Part shown: positions 8,982 to 17,367 of the stretch, piece after piece
Position numbering within the stretch: position 1 is the stretch's first letter
Layout of the letters: each line of letters begins with the position of its first letter
Source: CBETVX01 sp965539935
GTDB taxonomy: Bacteria; Bacillota; Clostridia; Peptostreptococcales; Caminicellaceae
Direction of reading: 5' to 3'
DNA: 46,052 bases
Assembly (NCBI GenBank): GCA_965539935.1
Contig: CBETVX010000023.1
Coordinates: 1-46,052, forward strand
Program-made: the position numbers and the translations under genes
The notes under the pieces: model-generated
The model's input: the letters and a program-made list of their open reading frames with translations, nothing else
What the model was told of the DNA's origin: nothing
Databases searched by the model: none

Positions 8982-11198
8982 TTAACCTATTATTTCTATG
9001 GGTGCATATCCTAATGCAAGTTTTTTGATTCCCTGTTTATCAAAGGCTATTGTAAGCTGGGCCTTATCCCCTTCTCCTACTACTGTTATAACTGTTCCTT
9101 GTCCAAATTTTTTATGGGTTACTTTAGTTCCCGGTTTTATTTCAGATGATTTAAGATTATTAGCAAGTTTTTTAGGGGTTTGAGGTATAGGTTTATTTAT
9201 ACCTATTACACTGTTAAAATTGGTCCCATTACTATGTCTACCCATTCCAATATTTATTCTGCCATCTTTCTTTTCTTCCATACCATCAATTAACTCCTCA
9301 GGTATTTCAGTTATAAATCTAGATATTGGATTTACATTTGTTCTCCCATATAGGGTACGCATATAGGCATGGGTCATATAAAGCTCCTTTTGGGCTCTAG
9401 TTATACCAACATAACATAATCTTCTTTCTTCCTCTAAATTATTTTCATCCATTATGGCTCTAGATGTTGGGAATATACCTTCTTCCATACCAGCTAAGAA
9501 AACAACAGGGAACTCAAGGCCCTTTGCACTATGGAGGGTCATAAGGGTTACAGAATTTTCATTTTCCTCTAGGTTATCAATATCCGATGAAAGGGAGATA
9601 TCTGCTAAAAATTCTTCTAAGGATTTTGTTTCAGATGACATTTCAAATTCCATAGCTACAGATAAAAACTCTTGTAAGTTTTCTATTCTAGTTCTAGCTT
9701 CTATGGTTCCCTCTTTTTCTAACATCTTTATATATCCACTTTCATCTAAAACTCCCTTAATTATATCTGTAACAACATAATCCTCTTTTTCTCTTATATA
9801 TTTAGTAACGATGTCCAAAAACTCTTCAATGCCCGTCTTGACCCTTTTTGATAATCCACTGATTTCATCAACATCTAATAATACTGTGAAGAGTTTTTCT
9901 CCTCTTTTATTTGCAATTTCTTGAAGTTTTTCTATAGTCCTATTTCCTATGCCCCTCTTAGGAGTATTTATTACCCTTACTAAACTCACATCATCTAATG
10001 GATTTTGTATAACTCTTAGATAGGCCATTATATCCTTAACTTCCATCCTGTCGTAGAACTTTAATCCACCTATAATTTTGTAGGGCATATTGCTTCTTCT
10101 AAGGGCATCCTCTATAACACGGGATTGGGCATTGGTTCTATAAAGAACTGCGAAATCTCTATAATCAAATTCCTTATCATATCTCAACTCCCTTATTTTA
10201 TCTACGATATACCCTGCCTCATCCCTTTCAGTCTGGGCTTTGTAATATCTTATTCTTTCTCCTGTTTCATTGGCTGTCCAAAGTTTCTTTGATTTCCTTT
10301 GACTGTTTCCCCTTATTACATTATTTGCAGCATCCAGTATAGTTTTTGTAGAACGATAATTTTGTTCAAGCTTTATTATCTTTGTATTTGGAAAATCCTT
10401 CTCAAAGTCCAGTATATTCCTTATATCTGCCCCTCTCCATCCATAGATTGACTGATCATCATCGCCAACAACACAAAGATTTCCATGTCTTTTAGCTAGC
10501 AAACTTACTAGTTTATACTGGGCTCTATTTGTATCTTGATACTCGTCTACCATTATGTACTCAAACTTTCTTTGATAATAATCTAATACCTCTGGGTTAT
10601 TTTCAAGTAGTTCAACGGTTTTCATTATCAAGTCGTCAAAATCTAATGCATTATTGCTCTTCAGTTTTTTCTGATATAAAGTGTATATGTCGGATATTTT
10701 TTTAAGTTTAAAATCACTGTAATATAATTTTTCATATTTTTCTGGACCGATTAATTTGTCCTTGGCATCCCCTATAACAGATTGTACATATTTAATTGGA
10801 TATGATTCATCACTTATATTAAGCTCTTTGAGACAATCTTTAAGTAGTGTTTTTTGATCTGCCGTATCATATATAACAAAGGAATTCGTATATCCTATTT
10901 TTTCTATATCTCTCCTTAAAATTCTCACACAGGCAGAGTGAAACGTACTAATCCACATATTTGAGGCTAGTCCACCTATAAGATTTTCAACCCTTTCCCT
11001 CATCTCAGCAGCTGCCTTGTTGGTAAAGGTTATTGCTAGAATATTTCCTGGATAAACTCCCTTTTCTTCTATTAAATATCCTATACGATGGGTAAGCACC
11101 CTAGTTTTTCCCGATCCTGCTCCTGCAAGCAATAGTAATGGTCCTTCTGTACTTTCTACTGCCATTCTTTGCATATTGTTTAAGGTTGATAAATCCAT
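8982..11198 (-). CDS. pcrA: ATP-dependent DNA helicase PcrA (UvrD family)
   Basis: Superfamily 1A 3'-5' helicase, 738 aa, the normal PcrA length. It acts in repair, clearance of replication blocks and rolling-circle replication. Visible motifs: Q motif LNNMQRMAVE, Walker A AGAGSGKT (about 27-34), motif Ia AITFTNKAAAEMR, motif II VDEYQDTN, motif III VGDDDQSIYGWRGAD, motif IV LEQNYRST, motif V TLHSAKGLEFPVVFLAG and motif VI EERRLCYVGITRA. The C-terminal tail GTKVTHKKFGQGTVITV is the Tudor-like domain that binds RNA polymerase in PcrA. The ATG has GAAAGGAG upstream. First gene of pcrA-ligA. Confidence 0.97.
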   Translation of the reverse strand: MDLSTLNNMQRMAVESTEGPLLLLAGAGSGKTRVLTHRIGYLIEEKGVYPGNILAITFTNKAAAEMRERVENLIGGLASNMWISTFHSACVRILRRDIEKIGYTNSFVIYDTADQKTLLKDCLKELNISDESYPIKYVQSVIGDAKDKLIGPEKYEKLYYSDFKLKKISDIYTLYQKKLKSNNALDFDDLIMKTVELLENNPEVLDYYQRKFEYIMVDEYQDTNRAQYKLVSLLAKRHGNLCVVGDDDQSIYGWRGADIRNILDFEKDFPNTKIIKLEQNYRSTKTILDAANNVIRGNSQRKSKKLWTANETGERIRYYKAQTERDEAGYIVDKIRELRYDKEFDYRDFAVLYRTNAQSRVIEDALRRSNMPYKIIGGLKFYDRMEVKDIMAYLRVIQNPLDDVSLVRVINTPKRGIGNRTIEKLQEIANKRGEKLFTVLLDVDEISGLSKRVKTGIEEFLDIVTKYIREKEDYVVTDIIKGVLDESGYIKMLEKEGTIEARTRIENLQEFLSVAMEFEMSSETKSLEEFLADISLSSDIDNLEENENSVTLMTLHSAKGLEFPVVFLAGMEEGIFPTSRAIMDENNLEEERRLCYVGITRAQKELYMTHAYMRTLYGRTNVNPISRFITEIPEELIDGMEEKKDGRINIGMGRHSNGTNFNSVIGINKPIPQTPKKLANNLKSSEIKPGTKVTHKKFGQGTVITVVGEGDKAQLTIAFDKQGIKKLALGYAPIEIIG

Positions 11199-11241
11199 AA
11201 TAAACTCCTTTCAAATCTCTATGATTTTATTCTATATTCAT

Positions 11242-11279
11242 CTTATATAATTTTTAATGCCCATGCAAATGTTCGTTCG
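11242..11279 (-). promoter_or_regulatory. Probable pcrA promoter overlapped by a LexA-like box
   Basis: On the minus strand, -35 TTTGCA (11264-11269) and -10 TATAAG (11242-11247) are separated by 16 bases. CGAACGAACATTTG (11266-11279) overlaps the -35. It has the 5-4-5 form of the Gram-positive LexA/DinR box (CGAAC-N4-GTTTG or GTTCG), with one mismatch in the right half. SOS control of pcrA-ligA is an inference from this. Confidence 0.45.
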
Positions 11280-11466
11280 ACTACTTCTGCATTTTTTCTT
11301 TCTATAACATTATCTTAGAAGTTATGGATAATATCAAGTTAAGAAAAAATAACAACCCCAGAATTAAGATTGTTATCTAACGAGATACTTTTTTCTATCT
11401 TCTACAACAAGAAAGTGTTATTACATATTTATAAAAATATCAAATTTCTCACTTATTACATTTGAT
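11280..11466. other. Intergenic, nothing recognised
   Basis: AT-rich sequence between the rhodanese terminator and the pcrA promoter. No ribosome binding site with an open frame and no strong hairpin were seen. Confidence 0.5.
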
Positions 11467-11506
11467 CCTAAATTAAAACCGCTAGTTCATATTAAACTAG
11501 CGGTTT
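11467..11506 (-). terminator. Terminator of the first rhodanese gene
   Basis: AAACCGCTAGTT (11476-11487) and AACTAGCGGTTT (11495-11506) make a perfect 12-bp stem with a 7-nt loop. The minus strand continues into a T-rich run. Confidence 0.85.
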
Positions 11507-11554
11507 ATTGGAAATTTTAGATATTATTTTAACTTCATTTATTAGGGATTATTT

Positions 11555-12487
11555 TTACTTTTCTACAGGTGCATCTGTTTGACCATACTGAGACCAAGAA
11601 CCATCATACACCTTAACATCTTCCCATCCAAGAACTTCAGTTAGTAAAAATGCTGTATGAGCTGCTCTTATTCCTCCAAGACAGTATGTGATTGTTTCTT
11701 TTTCTGGATCAAATCCTGCATTTAGTATAAGTTCTTCAGCATCTTCTTTGCTCAAATAAGTTCCATCTTTTTCATTTATAAGATCAGTATATTCTAAGTG
11801 AATTGCTCCAGGAATACGTCCTGCATTCCACTCTTTCATCGTTCTATCATCAAAGAACTGAATATCATCATTACCTATATTTTCTACCACATAATCAAAG
11901 GTTGCATAGATATCCATATTCATATCCTTAGCAGTATAAGTCGTAGGAGCTAATTCTTTAGCTTCTTTTACAACTTCAAAGTTTGCAGACTTCCATCCTC
12001 TTAATCCACCATCAAGCAGTTTTACATCTTCATGTCCAAATACCTTGAACTCCCACCATAATCTAGCTGCCCAAAGATTGTCTGCATCACAATAAATAAC
12101 TATAGTATCATCATTGTTAATACCATATTCACCTATAATCTTTTCAAAATTCTCCTTTGTTTGTATCATCCATTGGTTTTCATCATCAACTTGAACCAAT
12201 AATTTGCTTCTATCAACCCATATAGCTCCTGGTACTAATTCTTTAGGTTTTTCAGAATAATCAATAATAACAACTTGGTCTTTAATCTTATTTAATTCTT
12301 CCGCAGAAATCAAACTTCCTAGATCAGCAATCTCCTCTTTAGATAGCTCGGGTTGGGTATTTTCTTCTACAGCTACCTCATCCTCAGCTTGAACATTTTG
12401 TTCTTCTACTACTTCAGCTTGATTTGTGCATGCAGTTACTGAAAACAATAAGGCTAAACATAATAAAATACTTACAAGTTTTTTCAT
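11555..12487 (-). CDS. Tandem rhodanese-domain lipoprotein (sulfurtransferase-like) 1
   Basis: Two-domain rhodanese protein, 310 aa from the chosen start. ATG 12487 is preferred over the upstream in-frame codon at 12526 because GAGGAGGAC lies just upstream and the protein then begins with a clean signal peptide and the lipobox SVTAC. It is thus predicted to be lipid-anchored outside the cell. Domain 1 has the loop YCDADNLWAARLWW, with Cys in place but followed by an acidic loop. Domain 2 has YCLGGIRAAHT, a standard CXXGXR active-site loop that would carry a persulfide. Each domain ends in the family's LLDGGLRGWK / VYDGSWSQYG motif. Monocistronic, with its own promoter, a long leader and a terminator. 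A second member lies at 42255-43229. The sulfur donor and acceptor are unknown. Confidence 0.88.
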   Translation of the reverse strand: MKKLVSILLCLALLFSVTACTNQAEVVEEQNVQAEDEVAVEENTQPELSKEEIADLGSLISAEELNKIKDQVVIIDYSEKPKELVPGAIWVDRSKLLVQVDDENQWMIQTKENFEKIIGEYGINNDDTIVIYCDADNLWAARLWWEFKVFGHEDVKLLDGGLRGWKSANFEVVKEAKELAPTTYTAKDMNMDIYATFDYVVENIGNDDIQFFDDRTMKEWNAGRIPGAIHLEYTDLINEKDGTYLSKEDAEELILNAGFDPEKETITYCLGGIRAAHTAFLLTEVLGWEDVKVYDGSWSQYGQTDAPVEK

Positions 12488-12528
12488 AATATAATGTCCT
12501 CCTCTTATAGTAAATAATAATTTCAAAC

Positions 12529-12548
12529 AGTTATCATTAATAATAACT
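12529..12548. promoter_or_regulatory. 20-bp inverted repeat upstream of rhodanese gene 1
   Basis: AGTTATCATTAATAATAACT is an inverted repeat with one mismatched pair, 42 bases upstream of the ATG and inside the leader RNA. Its outer form AGTTA-N10-TAACT recurs at 43250-43269 upstream of the other rhodanese gene. It could be a shared regulator site; AT-rich chance similarity cannot be excluded. Confidence 0.35.
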
Positions 12549-12594
12549 ATTAAACAAATTTAAAATAGAAATAATTATAAAACTGCAGCTTTAG

Positions 12595-12696
12595 TTAATT
12601 TTTTATCAATTTTGCATAAAAAAATATACATTCTATATTTTGGCCTTTAAGTTTAAACTTTTCAGCCAATAAAAACAGGGTGCATGAATATTGCAT
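12595..12696 (-). CDS. Possible 33-codon leader ORF upstream of rhodanese gene 1
   Basis: An ATG at 12696 opens 33 codons ending TAA at 12595, inside the transcribed leader of the rhodanese gene. A weak GGGA lies nine bases upstream. The product would start MQYSCTLFLLAEKFKLKG. I recognise no family. It may be chance, as the ribosome binding site is poor. Confidence 0.2.
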   Translation of the reverse strand: MQYSCTLFLLAEKFKLKGQNIECIFFYAKLIKN

Positions 12697-12743
12697 TTGC
12701 CAATTTCCCACAATATTAAAACTATTTTCTTTTCTTTGTCTAA

Positions 12744-12772
12744 ATTTTATCATATAGTGGAATTATTTTCAA
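12744..12772 (-). promoter_or_regulatory. Sigma-A promoter for rhodanese gene 1
   Basis: On the minus strand, TTGAAA (12767-12772) and TAAAAT (12744-12749) are separated by exactly 17 bases. Transcription would begin near 12737, leaving about 250 bases of leader before the ATG at 12487. The leader holds TGCA-containing and TTGGC/GCCAA segments but matches no riboswitch class I can recognise. Confidence 0.6.
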
Positions 12773-12821
12773 TAGTTAAATATAATTACTTTATTATTTA
12801 ATGTAGTTTTGATGCTTATGT

Positions 12822-12855
12822 CAAATTAAAATAATCCCCCAATTAATGGGGGATT
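12822..12855 (-). terminator. Terminator of the murQ-nag operon
   Basis: AATCCCCC (12833-12840) and GGGGGATT (12848-12855) form an 8-bp GC-rich stem with a 7-nt loop; the minus strand runs on into ATTTTAATTTG. It lies about 90 bases past the last gene of the operon. Confidence 0.8.
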
Positions 12856-12943
12856 TAGAAAGTTAGATTAAATTTTAACTACTTCATTATGAATAACTTT
12901 TTCTCAACAGATTCACTCGACACATAAAACTCTTTGTCACATT

Positions 12944-13864
12944 TTATCTATTTATGGACCTTGCCATTCTTCTGTAGGTATGACGCTTACCTCTTATTGC
13001 TATGGAATAGGCCATGATATTTTCTGGTACTGCTATTCCTGTAAATCCTGCATCTCCTATATGGTGCATATCTGAACCTGCTATTTTACTATTTAAGGCT
13101 ATTGTCCTAATAGTGTGTTCATCAGCCCCCTCTTGGGAAGTGCCTATTGCTGTCATGGCTAATTTGCCATTACTATGTATAATATCAATTAACTCCTTTA
13201 CTTGTGTGGTTGTAACTCCTGGAATAGTTCCTGGAGCAGGTAATAGTATAATATCACTTCCTGCCTCTATAAAATCAATAACTGTATCTTTACTTATTAT
13301 TCCACTTCCACTTTCATTGCCAATACCTGAACCGTGCATTTTACCAGAGGCTATTATTATATCATTTCCTATTTCTTCCCTAATTCTTTTAATGGAATTA
13401 ATTATATGCTCATTGGTAACTCCTGTTTTAGGATTTCCCGTCAATACAATCATATCTACCCCTTGATTAATGGCTTTCTTTACATTTTTAGGTGTTGCCA
13501 ATCTTCCCTTTGAAATCTCTATACGTTCTTCTAATGTCTCAGCCTCCATGTCTACAGGTTCTAGATTTATTCCAATAATTCTACCGGTCAGACTTTTTAC
13601 CTCTTTTATTACATTTTCACCATTACCATCAGGCAAGCCTAAAACTTGGGGATTATCTACATCATACAGGTTTAGAAGAACTATGTCTGCTCCAAATGCA
13701 CATACTAACTCTACATTACTGACATCTCCATATAAAGGTGGAAATACACCTATCACTTCAGAAACAATAGTTCTTCCTTCCCCTGCCTTTATACTTTGAA
13801 TAATATCATCCTTTGACATATGTTTTAAATCTGAAGAATCTAAGTCTAAAATTCTTTTTACCAT
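12944..13864 (-). CDS. Unknown TIM-barrel-like protein of the amino-sugar operon (DUF7916-like)
   Basis: 306 aa, no signal peptide, no membrane segment. I believe this is the family now labelled DUF7916, often auto-named haloacid dehalogenase-like hydrolase or phosphonomutase-like; neither name is supported here by HAD motifs. The sequence reads as a beta/alpha barrel: ADIVLLNLYDVDNPQV, GRIIGINLEPVD, GVDMIVLTGNPKTGV, DIIIASGKMHGSGI, GSDIILLPAPGTIPGV, LAMTAIGTSQEGADEHTI and GSDMHHIGDAGFTGI look like successive strand-loop units with conserved Asp, His and Gly at strand ends. It is the last gene after nagB (18-base gap) in the murQ-nag operon, so it probably acts on an amino-sugar phosphate or a by-product. 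An isomerase, epimerase or lyase role is only an inference. Confidence 0.7.
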   Translation of the reverse strand: MVKRILDLDSSDLKHMSKDDIIQSIKAGEGRTIVSEVIGVFPPLYGDVSNVELVCAFGADIVLLNLYDVDNPQVLGLPDGNGENVIKEVKSLTGRIIGINLEPVDMEAETLEERIEISKGRLATPKNVKKAINQGVDMIVLTGNPKTGVTNEHIINSIKRIREEIGNDIIIASGKMHGSGIGNESGSGIISKDTVIDFIEAGSDIILLPAPGTIPGVTTTQVKELIDIIHSNGKLAMTAIGTSQEGADEHTIRTIALNSKIAGSDMHHIGDAGFTGIAVPENIMAYSIAIRGKRHTYRRMARSINR

Positions 13865-13882
13865 AATAGTCCTCCTTATTGT

Positions 13883-14608
13883 TTACAGCAGTGAAGCCGC
13901 TTCTTTATCAACTATAAGGGTAACATCGGGATGTAATTGTAATACTGATGCTGGTAACTCCGGTGTTATTTTGCCATTAACTGCTTTGTAAATGGCTTCT
14001 GACTTTTCTTTGCCCGATGCCAAAAGAATTATCTTTCTTGCATGCATAATTGTTTTTATGCCCATACTTATGGCAAGCTTTGGAACTTCTTCTATTGAAT
14101 CAAAGAATCTAGAATTTGCTTTTATAGTATCTTCATCTAGCTTGACAAGATGGGTTTTCCCTTCAAATTTTAGATCAGGTTCATTAAATCCTATATGTCC
14201 ATTTCTTCCTATTCCCAGCACCTGAAGGTCTATCCCCCCTGCTTTCTCTATTCTTTTTTCATATTCTTCACATTCTCTTTCAATATTTTCTGCCATTCCA
14301 TTAGGTATATTTATATTTTCTTTATTTATATTTACATGATTAAATAGATTTTCCATCATATAGTAATAATAGCTTTCTGGATTTTCTTTTCTTAATCCAT
14401 AGTATTCATCGAGGTTGAAGGTCTTTACTTGTGCGAAATCTACATCGCCATTATTGTACAATTCCACAATCTCCTCATACATTTTCTTTGGTGTATCTCC
14501 CGTTGCCAGACCTATTACACTGTCAGGTTTTAGTATTATCTGACTTACTACTATATTGGCTGCTTTTCTGCTCATTTCATTGTAATCTTTGACTATTAAT
14601 ATATTCAT
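13883..14608 (-). CDS. nagB: Glucosamine-6-phosphate deaminase NagB
   Basis: Converts glucosamine-6-phosphate to fructose-6-phosphate plus ammonia, the last step of GlcNAc catabolism; 241 aa, the short Gram-positive NagB form. Motifs: GLATGDTPKKMYEEI (phosphate binding), FNLDEYYGL (catalytic Asp), GIGRNGHIGFNEPD (catalytic His) and a C-terminal LILHP-like stretch VLQLHPDVTLIVD. The ATG follows GAAAGGGAGGTC. It lies 58 bases after nagA and 18 bases before the unknown barrel gene. Confidence 0.96.
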   Translation of the reverse strand: MNILIVKDYNEMSRKAANIVVSQIILKPDSVIGLATGDTPKKMYEEIVELYNNGDVDFAQVKTFNLDEYYGLRKENPESYYYYMMENLFNHVNINKENINIPNGMAENIERECEEYEKRIEKAGGIDLQVLGIGRNGHIGFNEPDLKFEGKTHLVKLDEDTIKANSRFFDSIEEVPKLAISMGIKTIMHARKIILLASGKEKSEAIYKAVNGKITPELPASVLQLHPDVTLIVDKEAASLL

Positions 14609-14666
14609 TTTTTGACCTCCCTTTCAGCTACCCTTTAGTGTGAACTACACAATCTATTTGAAGAAA

Positions 14667-15821
14667 TTATAAGATATTGTATACAATATTTCCTTCCACT
14701 ATGGTGAGATGAACATCGAAGTTCCTATCAAATACAGTTATATCTGCATCCTTCCCTATAGATATACTTCCCTTTATATCATCTATACCTATCACTTTAG
14801 CTGGATTGAGAGTTGCAAGCCTTATTACCTCCTGTAGTTTTGTATTGGTATGCTCAATTATATTTTTTACTGCTCTGTTTAATGTAAGTACACTACCGGC
14901 TAAAGTGTCATTTTCTAATCTAGCTGAACCATCTTTAACTATAACTTTCTGTCCACCTAATTCATACATTCCATCCTTAATACACCCTGCTCTCATTGAA
15001 TCTGTAATAAGGATTAGCTTCCCTAGACCCTTAATATCCATAAGCAGTTGAAAAATTGCAGGATGTACATGAATTTTATCAGCAATAAGTTCAGAGGTGA
15101 TATTACTTCTGAAAATTGCCCCTACTATACCTGGCTCCCTATGATGCATAGGAGTCATTGCATTAAAAATATGGGTTGCATGACTAATGCCATGGGCTAT
15201 GGCTTTCATTGCCTCTTCATAATTTGCATTTGAATGTCCTATAGAAAGAACTATATCGTGATGTTTTTTTATTTTATCAATGAATGAGTAGCCTTCATCC
15301 ATTTCTGGTGCTAAAGTGATTATTTTAATAATATCTGTATAGTCCTTTATAAAATCATAGTTTGGTTTTAGGATATATTTTGAATTTTGTGCCCCTTTGT
15401 ATTTTTCATTTATAAAAGGACCTTCTAAATGGGTACCTAATACTTTTGCCCCATCCATCTCTTTATTTAGAGCCTGTCTTATTGTATCCAGGGCTTTGTA
15501 TATACTTTCTCTATCCATTGTCATGGTAGTAGGTAAAAATCCAGTAACCCCGGTCTTTGCTATGGTGCTGCTTATGTTTTGTATCGACTCAATAGTACCA
15601 TCCATTACATCACTACCACCTGCACCATGGATATGAATGTCTATAAATCCAGGTGATATATATTTACCCTTTACATCTATGAACTGTATATTGTCATCTT
15701 TTTTTGCTGTATCTAAGTCCAAAATATCTATTATTTTCTTGTTAAATACTAGTACCTTGTCATCTATAATTTTATCCTCCAATATTATTTTTCCATTTAC
15801 TAATCCTAAGGGTTTACTCAT
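14667..15821 (-). CDS. nagA: N-acetylglucosamine-6-phosphate deacetylase NagA
   Basis: Removes acetate from GlcNAc-6-phosphate to give glucosamine-6-phosphate; 384 aa. The start at 15821 (after GAAAGGATGATATT) is preferred to the in-frame start at 15851, which lacks a site and would lie in a hairpin. Amidohydrolase motifs: DIHIHGAGGSD, HLEGPFINEKYKGA, GHSNANYEEA, HATHIFNAM and LITDSMRAGC, the last holding the catalytic Asp. The C-terminus has the usual GSISIGKDADITVFD. It sits between nagE and nagB and takes the product made by MurQ or imported by NagE. Confidence 0.96.
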   Translation of the reverse strand: MSKPLGLVNGKIILEDKIIDDKVLVFNKKIIDILDLDTAKKDDNIQFIDVKGKYISPGFIDIHIHGAGGSDVMDGTIESIQNISSTIAKTGVTGFLPTTMTMDRESIYKALDTIRQALNKEMDGAKVLGTHLEGPFINEKYKGAQNSKYILKPNYDFIKDYTDIIKIITLAPEMDEGYSFIDKIKKHHDIVLSIGHSNANYEEAMKAIAHGISHATHIFNAMTPMHHREPGIVGAIFRSNITSELIADKIHVHPAIFQLLMDIKGLGKLILITDSMRAGCIKDGMYELGGQKVIVKDGSARLENDTLAGSVLTLNRAVKNIIEHTNTKLQEVIRLATLNPAKVIGIDDIKGSISIGKDADITVFDRNFDVHLTIVEGNIVYNIL

Positions 15822-15844
15822 AATATCATCCTTTCTTTTATAAA

Positions 15845-15878
15845 ATGGCATGATAGCTACAAAAGGCCATCATGCCAT
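15845..15878 (-). promoter_or_regulatory. Intercistronic hairpin between nagE and nagA
   Basis: ATGGCATGATAGC (15845-15857) pairs with GCCATCATGCCAT (15866-15878) over 13 positions (one is G-U in the minus-strand RNA), with an 8-nt loop. The RNA then runs into ATTTTAT. It could be a partial terminator lowering nagAB-unknown expression relative to the upstream genes, or a processing stem. Confidence 0.6.
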
Positions 15879-15884
15879 ATCTAT

Positions 15885-17279
15885 CTATTGAGTCTTGCTG
15901 GTACTTTTTAATACTTGTTTTTTCATTTCATCGGCTATTATTTCTGCCTTTGTACCTACTACAACTTGTATGTTTCTATTATTAGGTTTTAATACCCCTG
16001 AAGCTCCCAATTTCTTTAATTCTGCATCGTCTACAATAGTATTGTCTTTTAATGTCATTCTCAACCTAGTAATGCAGGCATCTATTTCTTCTATATTTTC
16101 AGCTCCCCCGAGCTTTTCAATGTAAGCTAGTGCAATGCCATCTAATCCTTTGCTTTCTATTTCACTATCTATAGATCCACCCTCTTCATCTAATCTACCT
16201 GGTGTGGGTAAGTCAAGCTTTTTAATTACATATACAAATACTACATAATATATTAATCCAAATACAATCCCCACTGGAATTATTAACCATCCTTTGGTTG
16301 CTAAACCCATATTTAAGAAATAGTCAATTGCTCCTGCTGAGAAGGTAAATCCATGTCTAATTCCCAACAAATGAACTACTGCCATAGATAAACCTGTTAG
16401 AACAGCGTGGGTTATATATAATACCGGTGCAAGGAACATAAAGATAAACTCTACTGGCTCTGTAATACCTGTTAAGAAAGCTGTAAACCCAACACTTATC
16501 ATAGCACCAGTTATTGCCTTTCTGTTCTCAGGCTTAGCCATCTTAATCATTGCTAGGGCTGCTGCTGGAAGGGCAAACATGAATATTGGGAAATAGCCTG
16601 CCATAAATGAACCAGCTGTTGGATCACCTGCAAAGAATCGACTTAAATCACCAGTTGCTCCTTGATATTCACCAAATACAAACCATATGAAACTATTTAT
16701 TACATGGTGTAATCCTAGTGGTATTAATATCCTATTTAATAAACCAAATGCAAATACTCCTAAAGCACCTGCTCCTATTATCCACTGGCCTGTGGCGTGT
16801 ATTCCATTTTGGATAGGCGGCCAAATATAACCAAATATTAGTGCTAATACTATACTTACGCCGGCTGTAATAATAGGTACAAATCTCTTTCCTCCAAAGA
16901 ATCCAAGCCAATCAGGTAATTTAATATTATGAAATTTATTATACATTATTCCAGCTACAATACCTGATATTATACCTGCAAGTACACTCATATTGATTTC
17001 TGGATTTATAGTTACTACTGCACTTGTAAGCACCAGATATCCCACTGCACCTGCCAATCCTGCTGCCCCTGCATTATCAAAGGAAAGCCCCACAGCTACA
17101 CCTATTGCAAATAATAGGGCTAGGTTAGCAAATATAGCATTTCCAGCCTCCATAATAAATGGAATATTAAATACATCTGAAGCTCCTAATCTAAGTAATA
17201 GACCTGCTGCTGGCAATACAGCCACAGGAAGCATTAAAGCTTTCCCCAGTTTTTGAACCTTACCAAATGAACCTCTCAT
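15885..17279 (-). CDS. nagE: PTS N-acetylglucosamine transporter, EIIC-EIIB (NagE type, no IIA domain)
   Basis: Imports and phosphorylates an amino sugar, probably GlcNAc and perhaps MurNAc; 464 aa. The EIIC domain has about ten membrane segments, with the family box GLHHVINSFIWF and the conserved GITEPVEFIFMF. The C-terminal EIIB domain has the phosphocysteine in IDACITRLRM and VGTKAEIIADEM. There is no fused IIA domain; the separate IIA at 18126-18614 in the same operon would supply phosphate. The ATG at 17279 follows AAGGGGGA with seven bases between; the TTG six bases upstream is less likely. The neighbouring murQ means MurNAc import (MurP-like) should be kept open. Confidence 0.9.
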   Translation of the reverse strand: MRGSFGKVQKLGKALMLPVAVLPAAGLLLRLGASDVFNIPFIMEAGNAIFANLALLFAIGVAVGLSFDNAGAAGLAGAVGYLVLTSAVVTINPEINMSVLAGIISGIVAGIMYNKFHNIKLPDWLGFFGGKRFVPIITAGVSIVLALIFGYIWPPIQNGIHATGQWIIGAGALGVFAFGLLNRILIPLGLHHVINSFIWFVFGEYQGATGDLSRFFAGDPTAGSFMAGYFPIFMFALPAAALAMIKMAKPENRKAITGAMISVGFTAFLTGITEPVEFIFMFLAPVLYITHAVLTGLSMAVVHLLGIRHGFTFSAGAIDYFLNMGLATKGWLIIPVGIVFGLIYYVVFVYVIKKLDLPTPGRLDEEGGSIDSEIESKGLDGIALAYIEKLGGAENIEEIDACITRLRMTLKDNTIVDDAELKKLGASGVLKPNNRNIQVVVGTKAEIIADEMKKQVLKSTSKTQ

Positions 17280-17367
17280 TCTCAAATCCCCCTTAAAATT
17301 AATATTGGTAAGAATATATTACTTTCTCTATCCCCCTTTCTTTACAAATATTGTAGATTTTATTTGA

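Noticed and set aside
12944..13864. Haloacid dehalogenase-like hydrolase as the function of the last gene in the nag operon
   Set aside because: No DxDx(T/V) HAD nucleophile motif or matching Lys/Asp motifs can be seen; the sequence reads as a beta/alpha barrel.
14673..14688. Perfect palindrome ATATTGTATACAATAT
   Set aside because: It lies inside the last codons of nagA and encodes normal residues (NIVYNIL); more likely coding than an operator.
17295..17330. ATTGGTAAGAATAT-like sequence between the GntR gene and nagE as a second operator
   Set aside because: Only a weak half-match to the site near murQ, not palindromic, and no promoter is visible beside it.
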